A stretch of DNA of 20,257 bases from Rhodocyclaceae bacterium (GCA_016791085.1 JAEUNN010000422.1:1-20257), one strand, 5' to 3'. Counted from the first letter of the stretch, positions 1 to 8,052 are shown. The notes: a model not told the origin generated them from the sequence alone. Numbers and translations are program-made.

Positions 1-184
1 CGGCAGCCAGAAATTCCCGGTAGGTGCTGGCCGTGGTTGCAAAACCGCCCGGAACGCGTACCCCGCTCGCGGCCAGCTGGCTGATCATTTCACCCAGCGA
101 AGCATTCTTGCCGCCGACCTGGCCCACGTCTTCCATGCGCAGGTGCTCGAAGCGGATCACGTGTGGATTGTTGCGGTCACTCAT
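1..184 (-). CDS. ppsA: Phosphoenolpyruvate synthase, N-terminal 61 residues (runs off the window)
   Basis: PEP synthase (pyruvate, water dikinase) makes PEP from pyruvate, ATP and water, the cytoplasmic entry step to gluconeogenesis. Only the first 61 residues lie here; the rest continues beyond position 1. The visible part carries the N-terminal signature of the PEP/pyruvate-binding nucleotide domain: VGGKNASLGEM at residues 23-33 and GVRVPGGFAT at 41-50. The ATG at 184-182 is preceded by GGAAGG, a usable though distant ribosome-binding site. The gene is divergent from ppsR, which encodes its dedicated regulator, and that arrangement supports the name independently. The family match is seen directly; activity is inferred because the catalytic His and C-terminal domains are outside the window. 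Confidence 0.93.
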   Translation of the reverse strand, partial: MSDRNNPHVIRFEHLRMEDVGQVGGKNASLGEMISQLAASGVRVPGGFATTASTYREFLAA

Positions 185-284
185 GGGAAAAAACCTTCCG
201 GAAAGTTGATAATTCAGGCAAAAACGAGGATGTTACATTTTTTGCGCAGGCTGGCGCTTCGCGCCGCGCTGCCGGTAGCCAGAC
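185..284. promoter_or_regulatory. Divergent ppsA/ppsR intergenic region
   Basis: This 100-bp spacer must contain the promoters for both ppsA (leftward) and ppsR (rightward). The half near ppsA is AT-rich (about 190-243), and the half near ppsR is GC-rich with a short dyad GGCGC-TTC-GCGCC at about 253-265. I see no confident -35/-10 pair on either strand. Confidence 0.4.
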
Positions 285-1109
285 ATGAACCACAAACGTA
301 GCGTTTTCTTCATTTCCGACGGTACCGGCATCACGGCGGAAACTTTGGGCCACAGCCTGCTCGCCCAGTTCGAATGCCTCGAAGTAAAGCAGATGCGCAT
401 GCCATTCGTCGATTCGGTGGACAGGGCGCTGGATTGCGTGGAGCGCATCAACTTCGCCTGTCACGCCGACGGTGCGCGTCCCATCGTGTTCCTGTCCATC
501 GTGAACCCCGAAGTGAGCGCCGTGCTGGCACAAGCCAATGCCTTGCAGCTCGACGTGTTCGCGCGCTTCATCGGGCCGCTGGAGCAGGAACTCAACATGA
601 AATCCTCGCACACCATAGGCCGTTTCAAGGGGGTGGAGGAAAGCCAGGCCTATCACCGTCGCATGGAAGCCATCAATTTCGCACTCGCTCACGATGACGG
701 CGTATCCTCGGCCGAACTGGATAACGCCGACGTGATACTGGTCGGCGTGTCGCGTTCCGGCAAAACTCCCACCACGCTGTACCTGGCCATGCAGTTCGGC
801 GTGAAAGCCGCCAATTATCCGCTCATTCCGGAAGATTTCGAGCGCAACGCGCTGCCCGGCGAACTGGTGCGCTACCGCAACAAATTGTTCGGCCTCACCA
901 TCGCGCCCGAGCGGCTGCAGCACATACGCCAGGAACGCCGCCCCAACAGCCGCTATGCCTCGATCGAGAACTGCCGCTTCGAAGTCGATGCGGCGCAGAA
1001 GCTCATGCGGCGCGAAGGCATACGCTGGCTGGATTCGACGCGCAAATCCATCGAAGAAATCGCGGCCATCATCATGCAGGCCGTACACCTCGAACAATCG
1101 GGCTTTTGA
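285..1109 (+). CDS. ppsR: PEP synthase regulatory protein (bifunctional kinase/pyrophosphorylase)
   Basis: A DUF299-family protein of 274 aa, close to the 277 aa of E. coli PpsR. Family members inactivate PEP synthase by ADP-dependent phosphorylation of a Thr next to the catalytic His, and reactivate it by Pi-dependent removal that releases pyrophosphate. Seen here: the N-terminal SDGTGITAET (residues 11-20) and the P-loop GVSRSGKT (154-161), both hallmarks of the family. It diverges from ppsA across 100 bp that must hold both promoters. The ATG at 285 gives the expected N-terminus MNHKRSVFFISDGTG; the ribosome-binding site is weak. It converges on the AI-2E-family gene with 18 bp between the stops and no clear terminator. 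Confidence 0.95.
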   Translation: MNHKRSVFFISDGTGITAETLGHSLLAQFECLEVKQMRMPFVDSVDRALDCVERINFACHADGARPIVFLSIVNPEVSAVLAQANALQLDVFARFIGPLEQELNMKSSHTIGRFKGVEESQAYHRRMEAINFALAHDDGVSSAELDNADVILVGVSRSGKTPTTLYLAMQFGVKAANYPLIPEDFERNALPGELVRYRNKLFGLTIAPERLQHIRQERRPNSRYASIENCRFEVDAAQKLMRREGIRWLDSTRKSIEEIAAIIMQAVHLEQSGF

Positions 1110-1127
1110 GCCCTGCGGCGGGGCGGC

Positions 1128-2249
1128 CTAACGGTCCAGGTCGAGCTGCGCCTGGCGCTCGCGCAGCATGCGCGCATAGGCGTGGCGCGCGCGCAGGCGC
1201 GGATCGGTCACCACCTGCCCTATCGTTTCGCCTATCACCATGACCACGCCCAGCAAGGGCAGCACCAGCATGAGCCCCGGCACGCCGGCGATCGCGCCGC
1301 CCGCGAATATCATGATGACCGTAATCAGCGGGTGTATGCGCAAACTGCGCCCGACGGTGATCGGCATGTACACGAAATCGTCCAGCAGGCGCACGCCTAT
1401 GAACAGCAACACGGCGCCATAGGACATCCAGGGCTGGTCGGGAAAATCGGTGGCCGCGACCATCACGACCAGCAATCCGCCCATGATGGAGCCTATGAAC
1501 GGCACCCAGGACAATATGGCGCACACTATCCCCAGCGTGAGCGGAGCCGACACGCCCAGCGCCCACAGCCCCAGCCCCAACGTGATGCTGTCCAGCATGG
1601 CCAGTTTCAGCAGGCCCTGGAAATACGCGCGCATGGTCTGATCGACCGAATACAGCAGGTTCAGCGTGCGCTCGAAATACGCGTTGGGCACCGCGCGCGC
1701 AAGAAAGCGCTGAAAGCGCCCGCCGTCGCGCAGCAGGAAGTACGCCAGCAACGGCGCAAGCAGCATGGATGGAATCCAGGTCAGCGCGGTGAGCGCGAAA
1801 TCGCCCACATAGGTGGTCGTGAAGGTTTCGGAAAAATCGCTGATCTTGTGGCCCAGGGTTTGCGACAGATGCGCATTGCGCAACAGCGCCGAGGTCTGTT
1901 CCAGCATGGACACGGTCGCCAGCAGCAGGCGCACGCCGCCCTGGACGTAATGCTGGACCGCTTCCTGCCATTGCCCGGCGCGCGCAAGCACCCAAGGCAG
2001 TGCCAAAGCCATCCACAGCAGCACCAGCAGGCCGACCACGCCGGCCACGTAATTGGCGGCCGTGCTTTTGCTCACACCCGCAAATACCAGGCGCTGAACC
2101 GGCGCATGCAGCATGTAATAGAGCACCAGGCCGCAGAGAAAAGGCAGCACCAGCCACAATACGTGGCGGAACAGCAACAGCAGCAGACAGGTGGCAAGCA
2201 GGATGCCGGCCCATACGATGGGACCGCCGCCGTCGCTGCTGCGGCTCAC
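1128..2249 (-). CDS. AI-2E/PerM-family transporter (UPF0118)
   Basis: A 373-aa polytopic inner-membrane protein of the AI-2E family exporter superfamily (PerM/TqsA/YdiK type). Hydrophobic segments fall at about 11-47 (two helices), 66-88, 151-173, 222-246, 250-266, 277-290 and 306-345. A soluble stretch of about 60 residues lies between the third and fourth, as is usual for the family. The C-terminal block with SWVPFIGSIMGG (about 247-258) and VRLLDDFVYMP (about 286-296) is the conserved family core. Members export varied small molecules or sodium, so the substrate cannot be told from sequence. Its ATG overlaps the stop of the upstream cyclic-nucleotide-binding gene by 4 bases, so the two are translationally coupled. 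Confidence 0.88.
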   Translation of the reverse strand: MSRSSDGGGPIVWAGILLATCLLLLLFRHVLWLVLPFLCGLVLYYMLHAPVQRLVFAGVSKSTAANYVAGVVGLLVLLWMALALPWVLARAGQWQEAVQHYVQGGVRLLLATVSMLEQTSALLRNAHLSQTLGHKISDFSETFTTTYVGDFALTALTWIPSMLLAPLLAYFLLRDGGRFQRFLARAVPNAYFERTLNLLYSVDQTMRAYFQGLLKLAMLDSITLGLGLWALGVSAPLTLGIVCAILSWVPFIGSIMGGLLVVMVAATDFPDQPWMSYGAVLLFIGVRLLDDFVYMPITVGRSLRIHPLITVIMIFAGGAIAGVPGLMLVLPLLGVVMVIGETIGQVVTDPRLRARHAYARMLRERQAQLDLDR

Positions 2250-2725
2250 AAATGCCCTTCCATGCGCTTGCCCTGGTTGGCTTCACGCACGCGCTGCGCA
2301 AGGTGGCGCGCCAGTTGCAGGCTGATTTTCGACGCGGCGCGCGGGTGCGTCTGCAACAAGTGCATGAAATCGGCACGGAAAAACACCAGCAATTCGGTAT
2401 CCGTGGCCGCACGCACCTGAGCCTGGCGCGGTGCCTGGTCGAGCAGCGCCATTTCGCCGAAAAAATCGCCTGGCCCCAGGCGCGCCAGCGTCACCTGCGC
2501 GGCATCGAAACGCCGCAACACCAGCAGTTCGCCGCTCAGCACGGCATATAGCGCCTGGCCTTCTTCGCCCTCGTCGAAAATGATTTCGTCCTTGAGAAAA
2601 CTGCGCTCGTGATAGAGGGTGTCGATCACCTGCAGCTCGCGCAGGGTGAGCGTCGCAAACAGGCGCAGGCGGCGCAGGCGGGCGAACTTTCCGGCCGTAT
2701 CGGCGGGTTTGAAGAAAAATGGCAC
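2246..2725 (-). CDS. Stand-alone cyclic-nucleotide-binding domain protein
   Basis: A Crp/CAP-type cNMP-binding domain without a DNA-binding domain. The phosphate-binding cassette FGEMALLDQAPRQAQVRA is present with its key Glu and Arg, and an upstream GEEGQALYAVLSGEL matches the beta-roll. No helix-turn-helix follows, so it is probably a small ligand sensor or partner of the co-translated AI-2E-family protein, which it overlaps by 4 bases. The start is uncertain. I prefer GTG at 2725 (protein begins PFFFKPADTAGKF), because a TAGAAT -10-like box lies at 2759-2754. The frame is also open to an ATG at 2791 that directly abuts the thpR stop (TGA-ATG), with a TTG at 2746 between. Family assignment is firm; ligand and role are unknown. 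Confidence 0.82.
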   Translation of the reverse strand: MPFFFKPADTAGKFARLRRLRLFATLTLRELQVIDTLYHERSFLKDEIIFDEGEEGQALYAVLSGELLVLRRFDAAQVTLARLGPGDFFGEMALLDQAPRQAQVRAATDTELLVFFRADFMHLLQTHPRAASKISLQLARHLAQRVREANQGKRMEGHL

Positions 2726-2753
2726 GGCGCACCAGACATATGGCAACCGCGCG

Positions 2754-2759
2754 ATTCTA
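2754..2759 (-). promoter_or_regulatory. -10-like TAGAAT before the cNMP-binding gene
   Basis: TAGAAT on the minus strand, 28 bases before the GTG at 2725. Transcription from it would begin at about 2747, inside the longer reading of the gene, and so favours the shorter start. No convincing -35 is visible. Confidence 0.35.
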
Positions 2760-2791
2760 AAGTATGACCCGCCGCGGCGCAGGCCGAACAT

Positions 2792-3355
2792 TCAGCGCCG
2801 GGGCCAGCCGGCCAGCCGCTCGTAGCGCGCGCCGCGCGCATCGAGCCGCGAGCGCACCAGGCAGAAGCCCGACACGTCCCACCTGACCGGCGCCAAATCC
2901 TGTGGCACCGGCGCACAGCGCACCACGTTGCGCAATAGCGTCACATGCGGCACCCAGGGCCGGCTTTCGACGCTGAAGCCGGCGCCGCGCAAAGCATCCG
3001 CCAGTGCGGCCGCCAGTCCGGCCAGCGCCGGCGGCACCGCGCGCGTGCCGGCCCAGCCGATGCGATTGTGGCGCCAGGCGCCGGCCTGATCCAGGCACAG
3101 GCTGGCCGCCGGGGCGCCCGCGCGGGCGCCGATTTCTAGCAGTTCGGGCAGCCTGGGCGCGGCGATGTCACCCACGAAAGCCAGCGTGACGTGCAGGCCG
3201 TCCGGGCGCATGATGCGCCCGCCCAATGCCGCGTGCAGCACCTGCTGCCAGGCGCCCAGTTGCGCCGCCACCTCGGCCGGCGGCCAAAGCGCGAAATACA
3301 CGCGCAGGCGCTCATCCGCCGCAGCGCCAGGGGGCGGGCCCGGGTGCGCGCCCAT
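2792..3355 (-). CDS. thpR: RNA 2',3'-cyclic phosphodiesterase (2H phosphoesterase, LigT family)
   Basis: A 187-aa ThpR/LigT-type 2H phosphoesterase, the usual size for the family. Members open 2',3'-cyclic phosphates at RNA ends in vitro; the cellular role is not settled. Both catalytic HxTx motifs are intact: HVTLAFVGD (residues 55-63) and HVTLLRNV (137-144), and the N-terminal RVYFALWPP is typical. The ATG at 3355 is the first that gives this N-terminus; the frame is open far upstream only because it runs antisense to mnmH. It is divergent from mnmH with 81 bp between starts, and its stop touches a possible ATG of the cNMP-binding gene, so the three minus-strand genes may form one transcript. 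Confidence 0.9.
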   Translation of the reverse strand: MGAHPGPPPGAAADERLRVYFALWPPAEVAAQLGAWQQVLHAALGGRIMRPDGLHVTLAFVGDIAAPRLPELLEIGARAGAPAASLCLDQAGAWRHNRIGWAGTRAVPPALAGLAAALADALRGAGFSVESRPWVPHVTLLRNVVRCAPVPQDLAPVRWDVSGFCLVRSRLDARGARYERLAGWPRR

Positions 3356-3402
3356 CAGCGCCACACCCGGGTGCGCAGCGCCGAAAGCCGGCAAGCTAGG
3401 CG

Positions 3403-3408
3403 TAGAAT
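3403..3408 (+). promoter_or_regulatory. -10-like TAGAAT before mnmH
   Basis: TAGAAT lies 28 bases before the mnmH ATG in the 81-bp mnmH/thpR divergent spacer. The expected -35 position is a poor match, so this is a candidate only. Confidence 0.35.
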
Positions 3409-3436
3409 TTTCGGCCTCGCGCCCGAGCACTCCTCC

Positions 3437-4531
3437 ATGACCATGCAAAAACGCCTGCCCGGTATCGCGACTGCGGCCCAGCGCCGGGAATTTTTGGAAA
3501 TCATCGATACGCGCTCGCCCGCGGAATTTGCCGCGGATCATATACCCGGTGCAATCAACTGTCCGGCCCTGGACGACGCCGAGCGCGCCGAAATCGGCAC
3601 GCTGTACAAGCAGGTATCGGCGTTTGCCGCGCGCCGGCGCGGCGCGGCGCTGGTTGCGCGCAACATCGCCCGCCACCTGCTGGAGCACTTCCAGGATCGC
3701 GAGCGCGACTGGCGCCCGCTCATTTACTGCTGGCGCGGTGGCAAGCGCAGCGAATCTTTCGTGTCGGTATTTCGCCAGATAGGCTGGGACGCGCATCAGC
3801 TGACCGGCGGCTACAAGGCCTACCGCAGCGAGGTGCTGCAACAACTGCAGGAATTGCCGTCGCGGCTGCAATTCTGTGTGCTGTGCGGTCCCACCGGCAG
3901 CGCGAAAAGCCGCATCCTGCAAGTTCTGGGTCACAGCGGCGAGCAGATACTCGATCTCGAACAACTGGCCGCGCACCGCGGATCGGTACTGGGCGGGCTC
4001 GGAGATCGCGCGCAGCCCGGCCAGAAAATGTTCGAATCGCGCCTGGCCGAAGTGCTGTCGCACTTCCGGCCGGAGCGGCGCGTGTTCGTCGAGGCGGAAA
4101 GCCAGCACATAGGCCGGCTGCGGCTACCCGAGGCGCTGGTGACGGCCATGCACGCCGCGTGCTGCGTGCGCATCGAAGCCGGCCGCGCGGCACGCACGCG
4201 CCACCTGCTCGCCGAATATGCCGCGCAAATGGCAGACCCCGGCGCACTCATGGCACGCCTGGCCCTGCTCACGGAAATACGCGGCCGCAAAATGATCGCG
4301 CACTGGCAGCAACTCATTGCGTCCGGCGCCTGGGAAGAACTGGTCGATTCCTTGCTGGCGGAACATTACGACCCACTCTACCAGCGCTCGCAAGGCAAGG
4401 ATTTCGCGCACTACGCGAGCGCCGCCACGATCACCGCCGACGATCTGTCGCCCGACGCCTGGGCCGGCATCGCCGGCACAATCTGCGCTATAGCAGCGCC
4501 AGGCTGCGACCCTCCGGCAAAGGCAGCTTGA
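3437..4531 (+). CDS. mnmH: tRNA 2-selenouridine synthase
   Basis: MnmH (SelU, YbbB) replaces sulfur by selenium at the wobble 2-thiouridine of tRNAs for Lys, Glu and Gln, using selenophosphate and a geranylated intermediate. The 364-aa product has the full two-domain layout. An N-terminal rhodanese domain starts with IIDTRSPAEF (22-31) and holds the active-site loop CWRGGKRS with Cys98 (Cys97 in E. coli). It is followed by a P-loop domain with GPTGSAKS (151-158). I chose the ATG at 3437 because it gives the standard N-terminus; another ATG lies two codons on. No strong ribosome-binding site is visible. Its presence implies selenophosphate synthase (SelD) elsewhere in the genome. Its last 44 bases overlap the convergent methyltransferase gene. 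Confidence 0.94.
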   Translation: MTMQKRLPGIATAAQRREFLEIIDTRSPAEFAADHIPGAINCPALDDAERAEIGTLYKQVSAFAARRRGAALVARNIARHLLEHFQDRERDWRPLIYCWRGGKRSESFVSVFRQIGWDAHQLTGGYKAYRSEVLQQLQELPSRLQFCVLCGPTGSAKSRILQVLGHSGEQILDLEQLAAHRGSVLGGLGDRAQPGQKMFESRLAEVLSHFRPERRVFVEAESQHIGRLRLPEALVTAMHAACCVRIEAGRAARTRHLLAEYAAQMADPGALMARLALLTEIRGRKMIAHWQQLIASGAWEELVDSLLAEHYDPLYQRSQGKDFAHYASAATITADDLSPDAWAGIAGTICAIAAPGCDPPAKAA

Positions 4532-5048
4532 TCGCACATAGGCGTTGCACCATGGCCGGACGCGGCGTATTCGTGCGTCCCTGTTCGAACCCCAGCACGC
4601 TGCCCCATTGCCTTGCCCAGTCGATCAGTTCGTGTTCCTGCAACAGGAAATCCGGATTCGACGGTCGGCCGAATTTTTCGTTGCCGGCCATGAATGTTTC
4701 ATAAATCGCGATGCCGCCCGGCGCCAATGCTTCGACCAGGCGCGGCAACAGCGGACGATGCAGGTAGTTGGTCACCACCAGGCCGGCGAAATTGCGCCCG
4801 GCATAGGGCCAGGCAGCGCCTTCGAGATCGGCGCGGCGGGTGGTCACGCCGCGCGCGTCCTTGAGGCGCGCCAGCGCATCGGCATTACGATCGACCGCCT
4901 CGACCCGCAGGCCACATTCCGACAACATGAGCGCGTGACGTCCGCCGCCACACGCCAAATCCAGCACTTCCTGGCCCGGCTCGAGCAATGCGGCCCAGCG
5001 CACGACCCACTCCGAAGGGCTTTCCACGGCTAGGTGAATGTCATTCAT
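4488..5048 (-). CDS. Class I SAM-dependent methyltransferase
   Basis: A 186-aa Rossmann-fold methyltransferase. Motif I is VLDLACGGGRHALML (residues 28-42), and VEAVDRN (about 49-55) supplies the acidic residue that binds the ribose. Later strands include GLVVTNYLHRP and LVEALAPGGIAIYETF. Small single-domain enzymes of this TehB/SmtA-like type act on many substrates, so I give no substrate. The ATG at 5048 has a TACAAT box 32 bases upstream. The 3' end overlaps that of mnmH by 44 bases on the opposite strand, so the two mRNAs are complementary at their ends. Confidence 0.87.
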   Translation of the reverse strand: MNDIHLAVESPSEWVVRWAALLEPGQEVLDLACGGGRHALMLSECGLRVEAVDRNADALARLKDARGVTTRRADLEGAAWPYAGRNFAGLVVTNYLHRPLLPRLVEALAPGGIAIYETFMAGNEKFGRPSNPDFLLQEHELIDWARQWGSVLGFEQGRTNTPRPAMVQRLCAIKLPLPEGRSLALL

Positions 5049-5079
5049 GCAGTTTTCCCGTTTTGCTAAGACCCGCTAG

Positions 5080-5103
5080 ATTGTAGGCACAGGAACAAGT
5101 TCC
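5080..5103 (-). promoter_or_regulatory. Promoter and operator-like dyad for the methyltransferase gene
   Basis: On the minus strand TACAAT sits at 5085-5080. Just upstream, where the spacer or -35 would be, is the dyad GGAAC-AA-GTTCC (5092-5103). A repressor bound there would block the promoter. The dyad is seen; its function is inferred. Confidence 0.4.
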
Positions 5104-5247
5104 CCGGCACGGCCGGCGCCTGCGCGGGTGCCGGAAAATTCACGCCTGGGGCCATAAATCTGCTTCAATTCGGCCCGCACGCGCACCACCGCAGGGGTAC
5201 ACTTGCCTGCCCGTATGCGTGGCGCAATCATGAATCAAGTGGTTTTT

Positions 5248-5272
5248 TTGCATTGCAAAATTGTGGCAATTT
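5248..5272 (+). promoter_or_regulatory. Two adjacent dyads, candidate operator
   Basis: TTGCA-T-TGCAA (5248-5258) runs into AAATTG-TGG-CAATTT (5258-5272), sharing one base. Both are perfect inverted repeats in an AT-rich island centred about 65-80 bases upstream of the -10 box. They look like binding sites for a dimeric regulator; which one is unknown. Confidence 0.45.
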
Positions 5273-5326
5273 CATGATATTTAACGAGTCTTGCAACACC
5301 AGCCGGTTCGGTTTTGTGCGCCGCAG

Positions 5327-5332
5327 TATAAT
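5327..5332 (+). promoter_or_regulatory. -10 box TATAAT for the acetyltransferase gene
   Basis: An exact sigma-70 -10 hexamer 47 bases before the ATG at 5380. The -35 region (about 5303-5309) is a poor match, so the promoter probably needs an activator or other help. Confidence 0.55.
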
Positions 5333-5379
5333 CGGTAGGGAGAACAGTCAATACCAGGGCCGAAAAGGCCAACACCATC

Positions 5380-8049
5380 ATGCATGAACACCATTACCTC
5401 AAACCGCTATTCGAACCCCGCGCAGTCGCGATCGTAGGTGCGTCCGAGCAAGAAGGAACCACGGGTTGCACCGTGATGCGCAACATGCTGGATTCCTGTT
5501 ACCAGGGCAAGTTGTTCGCCGTAGCTCCGGACCACGAAACAATGTTCGGCGTTCCGTGTTTCCGCAGTGTCGAAGACATTCCGCAACGCCTGGATTTGGC
5601 CGTCATCACCTCGCCGGCCGCGGACGCGCCGCGCATCGTCGAATCCTGCGGGCGCGCCGGCGTCAAAACCGCCCTGGTCATGAGCGAAGGGTTTAGCGAA
5701 GCCGGGCCGCGCGGGCTGGCGCTCGAGCGCTCGCTGATGGAAAACGCACGCCACCATCGCGTGCGCCTGATCGGCCCGCGCTGTCTGGGCGTGTTGCGCC
5801 CGTCCATCGGGCTGGCGGCCTCGTTTGCCGGCACGCCGGCGCATCCGGGGTCTATCGGTTTCATCGCCCAATCGGGCGCCCTGACCAATGCCGTGCTGGA
5901 CTGGGCCTATATGCGCGGCGTCGGATTTTCCAGCGTCGTGGCGGTCGGCGCGTCGGCCGATGTGGATTTCGGCGAAGTGCTCGATTACATGGTGCAGGAC
6001 AACAAGACCGAAAACATCATCGTGGTGGTCGAGCGCATCCGTCAGGCGCGCGGATTCATGAGCGCGCTGCGTGCCGCGGCACGCTCGAAGCCGGTGCTGG
6101 TCATGAAAACCGGCCGCCATCCGGACCGCACCGGCACCCCCGGCGCGACCGGCGGTGCCGACGACGTGTTCGACGCCGCGTTGCGCCGCGCCGGCGTGGT
6201 GCGCCTCTACACGCTGGGCCAGTTGTTTGCGGTGGCCGGTGCGCTGGTGTCGCACTTCCGCCCGCGCGGCAACCGCCTGGCCATCGTGTCCAACGGACAT
6301 GGTCCCGCCGTCATGGCCGCCGACCTGTGCGCGGACCTGGGCATACCGCTCGCCGGTCTGGCGCAATCCACCGTCGATAACCTGAATGCCGCGCTGCATT
6401 CGCCGTGGTCGCGCAACAATCCCGTGGATTTACGCGCGGCCGATCCGGAAAGTTATCGCGCCGCCGTCAAGGCCTGTCTGACCGATCCCAACGTGGATGG
6501 CGTGCTCACGATATTTGCGCCGCAGGCCCAATCCATGCCCACCGATGTGGCGCGTGCGGTCAGCGAGGCCGCGCGCGAAGGCGACAAGCCTGTGCTGACC
6601 TGCTGGATGGGCGGCGAACAGGTCAAGGAGGCCCGTACGCTCACCAGCGACAAGGGCATTCCGACCTTTTCTTCGCCCGAACCGGCGGTTGAACTGTTCC
6701 ACAATCTGTCCAGTTTTTACCGCAACCAGCAGTTGTTGCGCCAGGCTCCGGGCTCGCTTTCGCATCTCGACCCGCCGTCCATAGAATCGGCCCGGCTGGT
6801 CATGGAAACCGCTCTGTCGGAAAAGCGCTACAGCCTGAACGAAATCGAATCCAAGGCGCTGCTGGCCGCGTTCCGCATTCCGATCGCGCCCACGGTGGTG
6901 GCCCGCTCGGCCACCGAAGCCATGGTCTATGCGGAAGAACTGGGACTGCCCGTGGCGATGAAAATCGACTCGGCCGACATCACGCACAAAAGCGATTCCG
7001 GCGGCGTACGCCTCAACGTGATCAACCTCATGCAGGTGCGCACGGCCTATCAGGACATCCTGGAAGACGTGAAGCGCAACCGCCCCGACGCAACCATCAG
7101 CGGCGTGGCCATCGAGCCCATGATCAACAAGCCGAACGGCCGCGAGCTGTTCGTGGGCGTGTTCAACGATCCGGTATTCGGCCCCACCATCACCTTCGGC
7201 GAAGGCGGCAATCGCGTCGAGGAAGACCGCGATCGCGCGGTTTCCCTGCCGCCGCTCAACGGCTATCTGGCGCGCGACATGATCCGCTCGGCGCGGGTTG
7301 CGCAACTGCTGGGCGAATTCCGCTCCATGCCGCCGGTCGCCATGGATGCGCTGGAACTGGTGCTGTTGCGCGTATCCGAAATGGTGTGCGAATTGCCCTG
7401 GATACGCGAATTGCGCATCAATCCGCTCATCGTCGACGAAAACGGCGCGGTGGCGGTGGATGCGCGCGTAATCGTGCAGAACATTCCGCCCACCGCGGAT
7501 CGCTACGACCACATGGCGATCCATCCGTATCCGTCCAACCTGGAAAGCACCTGGACCATGCGCGACGGCACCCAGGTGTCGATACGCCCGATACGCCCCG
7601 AAGACGCCGAAATGGAGCGCGAATTCGTGCGCCAGCTGTCGGCCGAAACGCGCTACTACCGCTTCATGAACACCTTGCGCGAATTGCCCGAACCCATGGT
7701 CGCGCGCCTCACGCAGATCGACTACGACCGCGAAATGGCCTATATCGCCACGGTGCGCAAGGACGATCAGGAAGTCGAACTGGGGGTGTGCCGCTACGCG
7801 GTCAACCCGGACCGCGAAACCTGTGAATTCGCCATCGTGGTACGCGACGACCAGCAAGGTACCGGGCTGGCGCGCAAGCTCATGCAGGTGCTGATCGAAA
7901 CCGCGCGCGACCGGCGCCTCAAGTTCATGAACGGCATTTTCCTGTCGCAGAACGACCGCATGCTCAAGTTCGTGCAGAACCTCGGCTTCGAACTGTCGAA
8001 AGACCCGGACGACGTGTCCCTGGTCCAAGGCGTGCTGGCGCTGCAGTAA
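5380..8049 (+). CDS. PatZ/Pka-like protein lysine acetyltransferase (acyl-CoA-synthetase-like domains plus GNAT)
   Basis: At 889 aa it nearly equals E. coli YfiQ/Pka/PatZ (886 aa), which acetylates lysines of metabolic enzymes such as acetyl-CoA synthetase. Domain order: CoA-binding Rossmann domain (about 8-130), succinyl-CoA-ligase-like domains (about 150-450), ATP-grasp domain (about 485-710), and a C-terminal GNAT domain (about 725-885) whose acetyl-CoA loop includes QQGTGLARKLM. ADP-forming acyl-CoA synthetases need a phospho-His in a SHTG-type motif. The matching stretch here, before ADDVFDAALRRAG, reads GTPGATGG and has no His, so the synthetase half is probably not catalytic. Acetyltransferase activity is inferred from architecture. 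It appears monocistronic, with a strong hairpin directly after the stop. Confidence 0.92.
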   Translation: MHEHHYLKPLFEPRAVAIVGASEQEGTTGCTVMRNMLDSCYQGKLFAVAPDHETMFGVPCFRSVEDIPQRLDLAVITSPAADAPRIVESCGRAGVKTALVMSEGFSEAGPRGLALERSLMENARHHRVRLIGPRCLGVLRPSIGLAASFAGTPAHPGSIGFIAQSGALTNAVLDWAYMRGVGFSSVVAVGASADVDFGEVLDYMVQDNKTENIIVVVERIRQARGFMSALRAAARSKPVLVMKTGRHPDRTGTPGATGGADDVFDAALRRAGVVRLYTLGQLFAVAGALVSHFRPRGNRLAIVSNGHGPAVMAADLCADLGIPLAGLAQSTVDNLNAALHSPWSRNNPVDLRAADPESYRAAVKACLTDPNVDGVLTIFAPQAQSMPTDVARAVSEAAREGDKPVLTCWMGGEQVKEARTLTSDKGIPTFSSPEPAVELFHNLSSFYRNQQLLRQAPGSLSHLDPPSIESARLVMETALSEKRYSLNEIESKALLAAFRIPIAPTVVARSATEAMVYAEELGLPVAMKIDSADITHKSDSGGVRLNVINLMQVRTAYQDILEDVKRNRPDATISGVAIEPMINKPNGRELFVGVFNDPVFGPTITFGEGGNRVEEDRDRAVSLPPLNGYLARDMIRSARVAQLLGEFRSMPPVAMDALELVLLRVSEMVCELPWIRELRINPLIVDENGAVAVDARVIVQNIPPTADRYDHMAIHPYPSNLESTWTMRDGTQVSIRPIRPEDAEMEREFVRQLSAETRYYRFMNTLRELPEPMVARLTQIDYDREMAYIATVRKDDQEVELGVCRYAVNPDRETCEFAIVVRDDQQGTGLARKLMQVLIETARDRRLKFMNGIFLSQNDRMLKFVQNLGFELSKDPDDVSLVQGVLALQ

Positions 8050-8052
8050 ACC

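Larger units (their letters stand above)
5049..5379. other. Intergenic region before the acetyltransferase gene
   Basis: A 331-bp divergent spacer with no credible gene. It holds the methyltransferase promoter (5080-5103), a GC-rich middle, then an AT-rich block at about 5231-5300 with two adjacent dyads, and a TATAAT box at 5327-5332. Confidence 0.6.

Noticed and set aside
6430..8028. A 532-codon antisense frame inside the acetyltransferase gene
   Set aside because: Shadow of a verified coding frame, with composition typical of reverse-strand reading and no domain.
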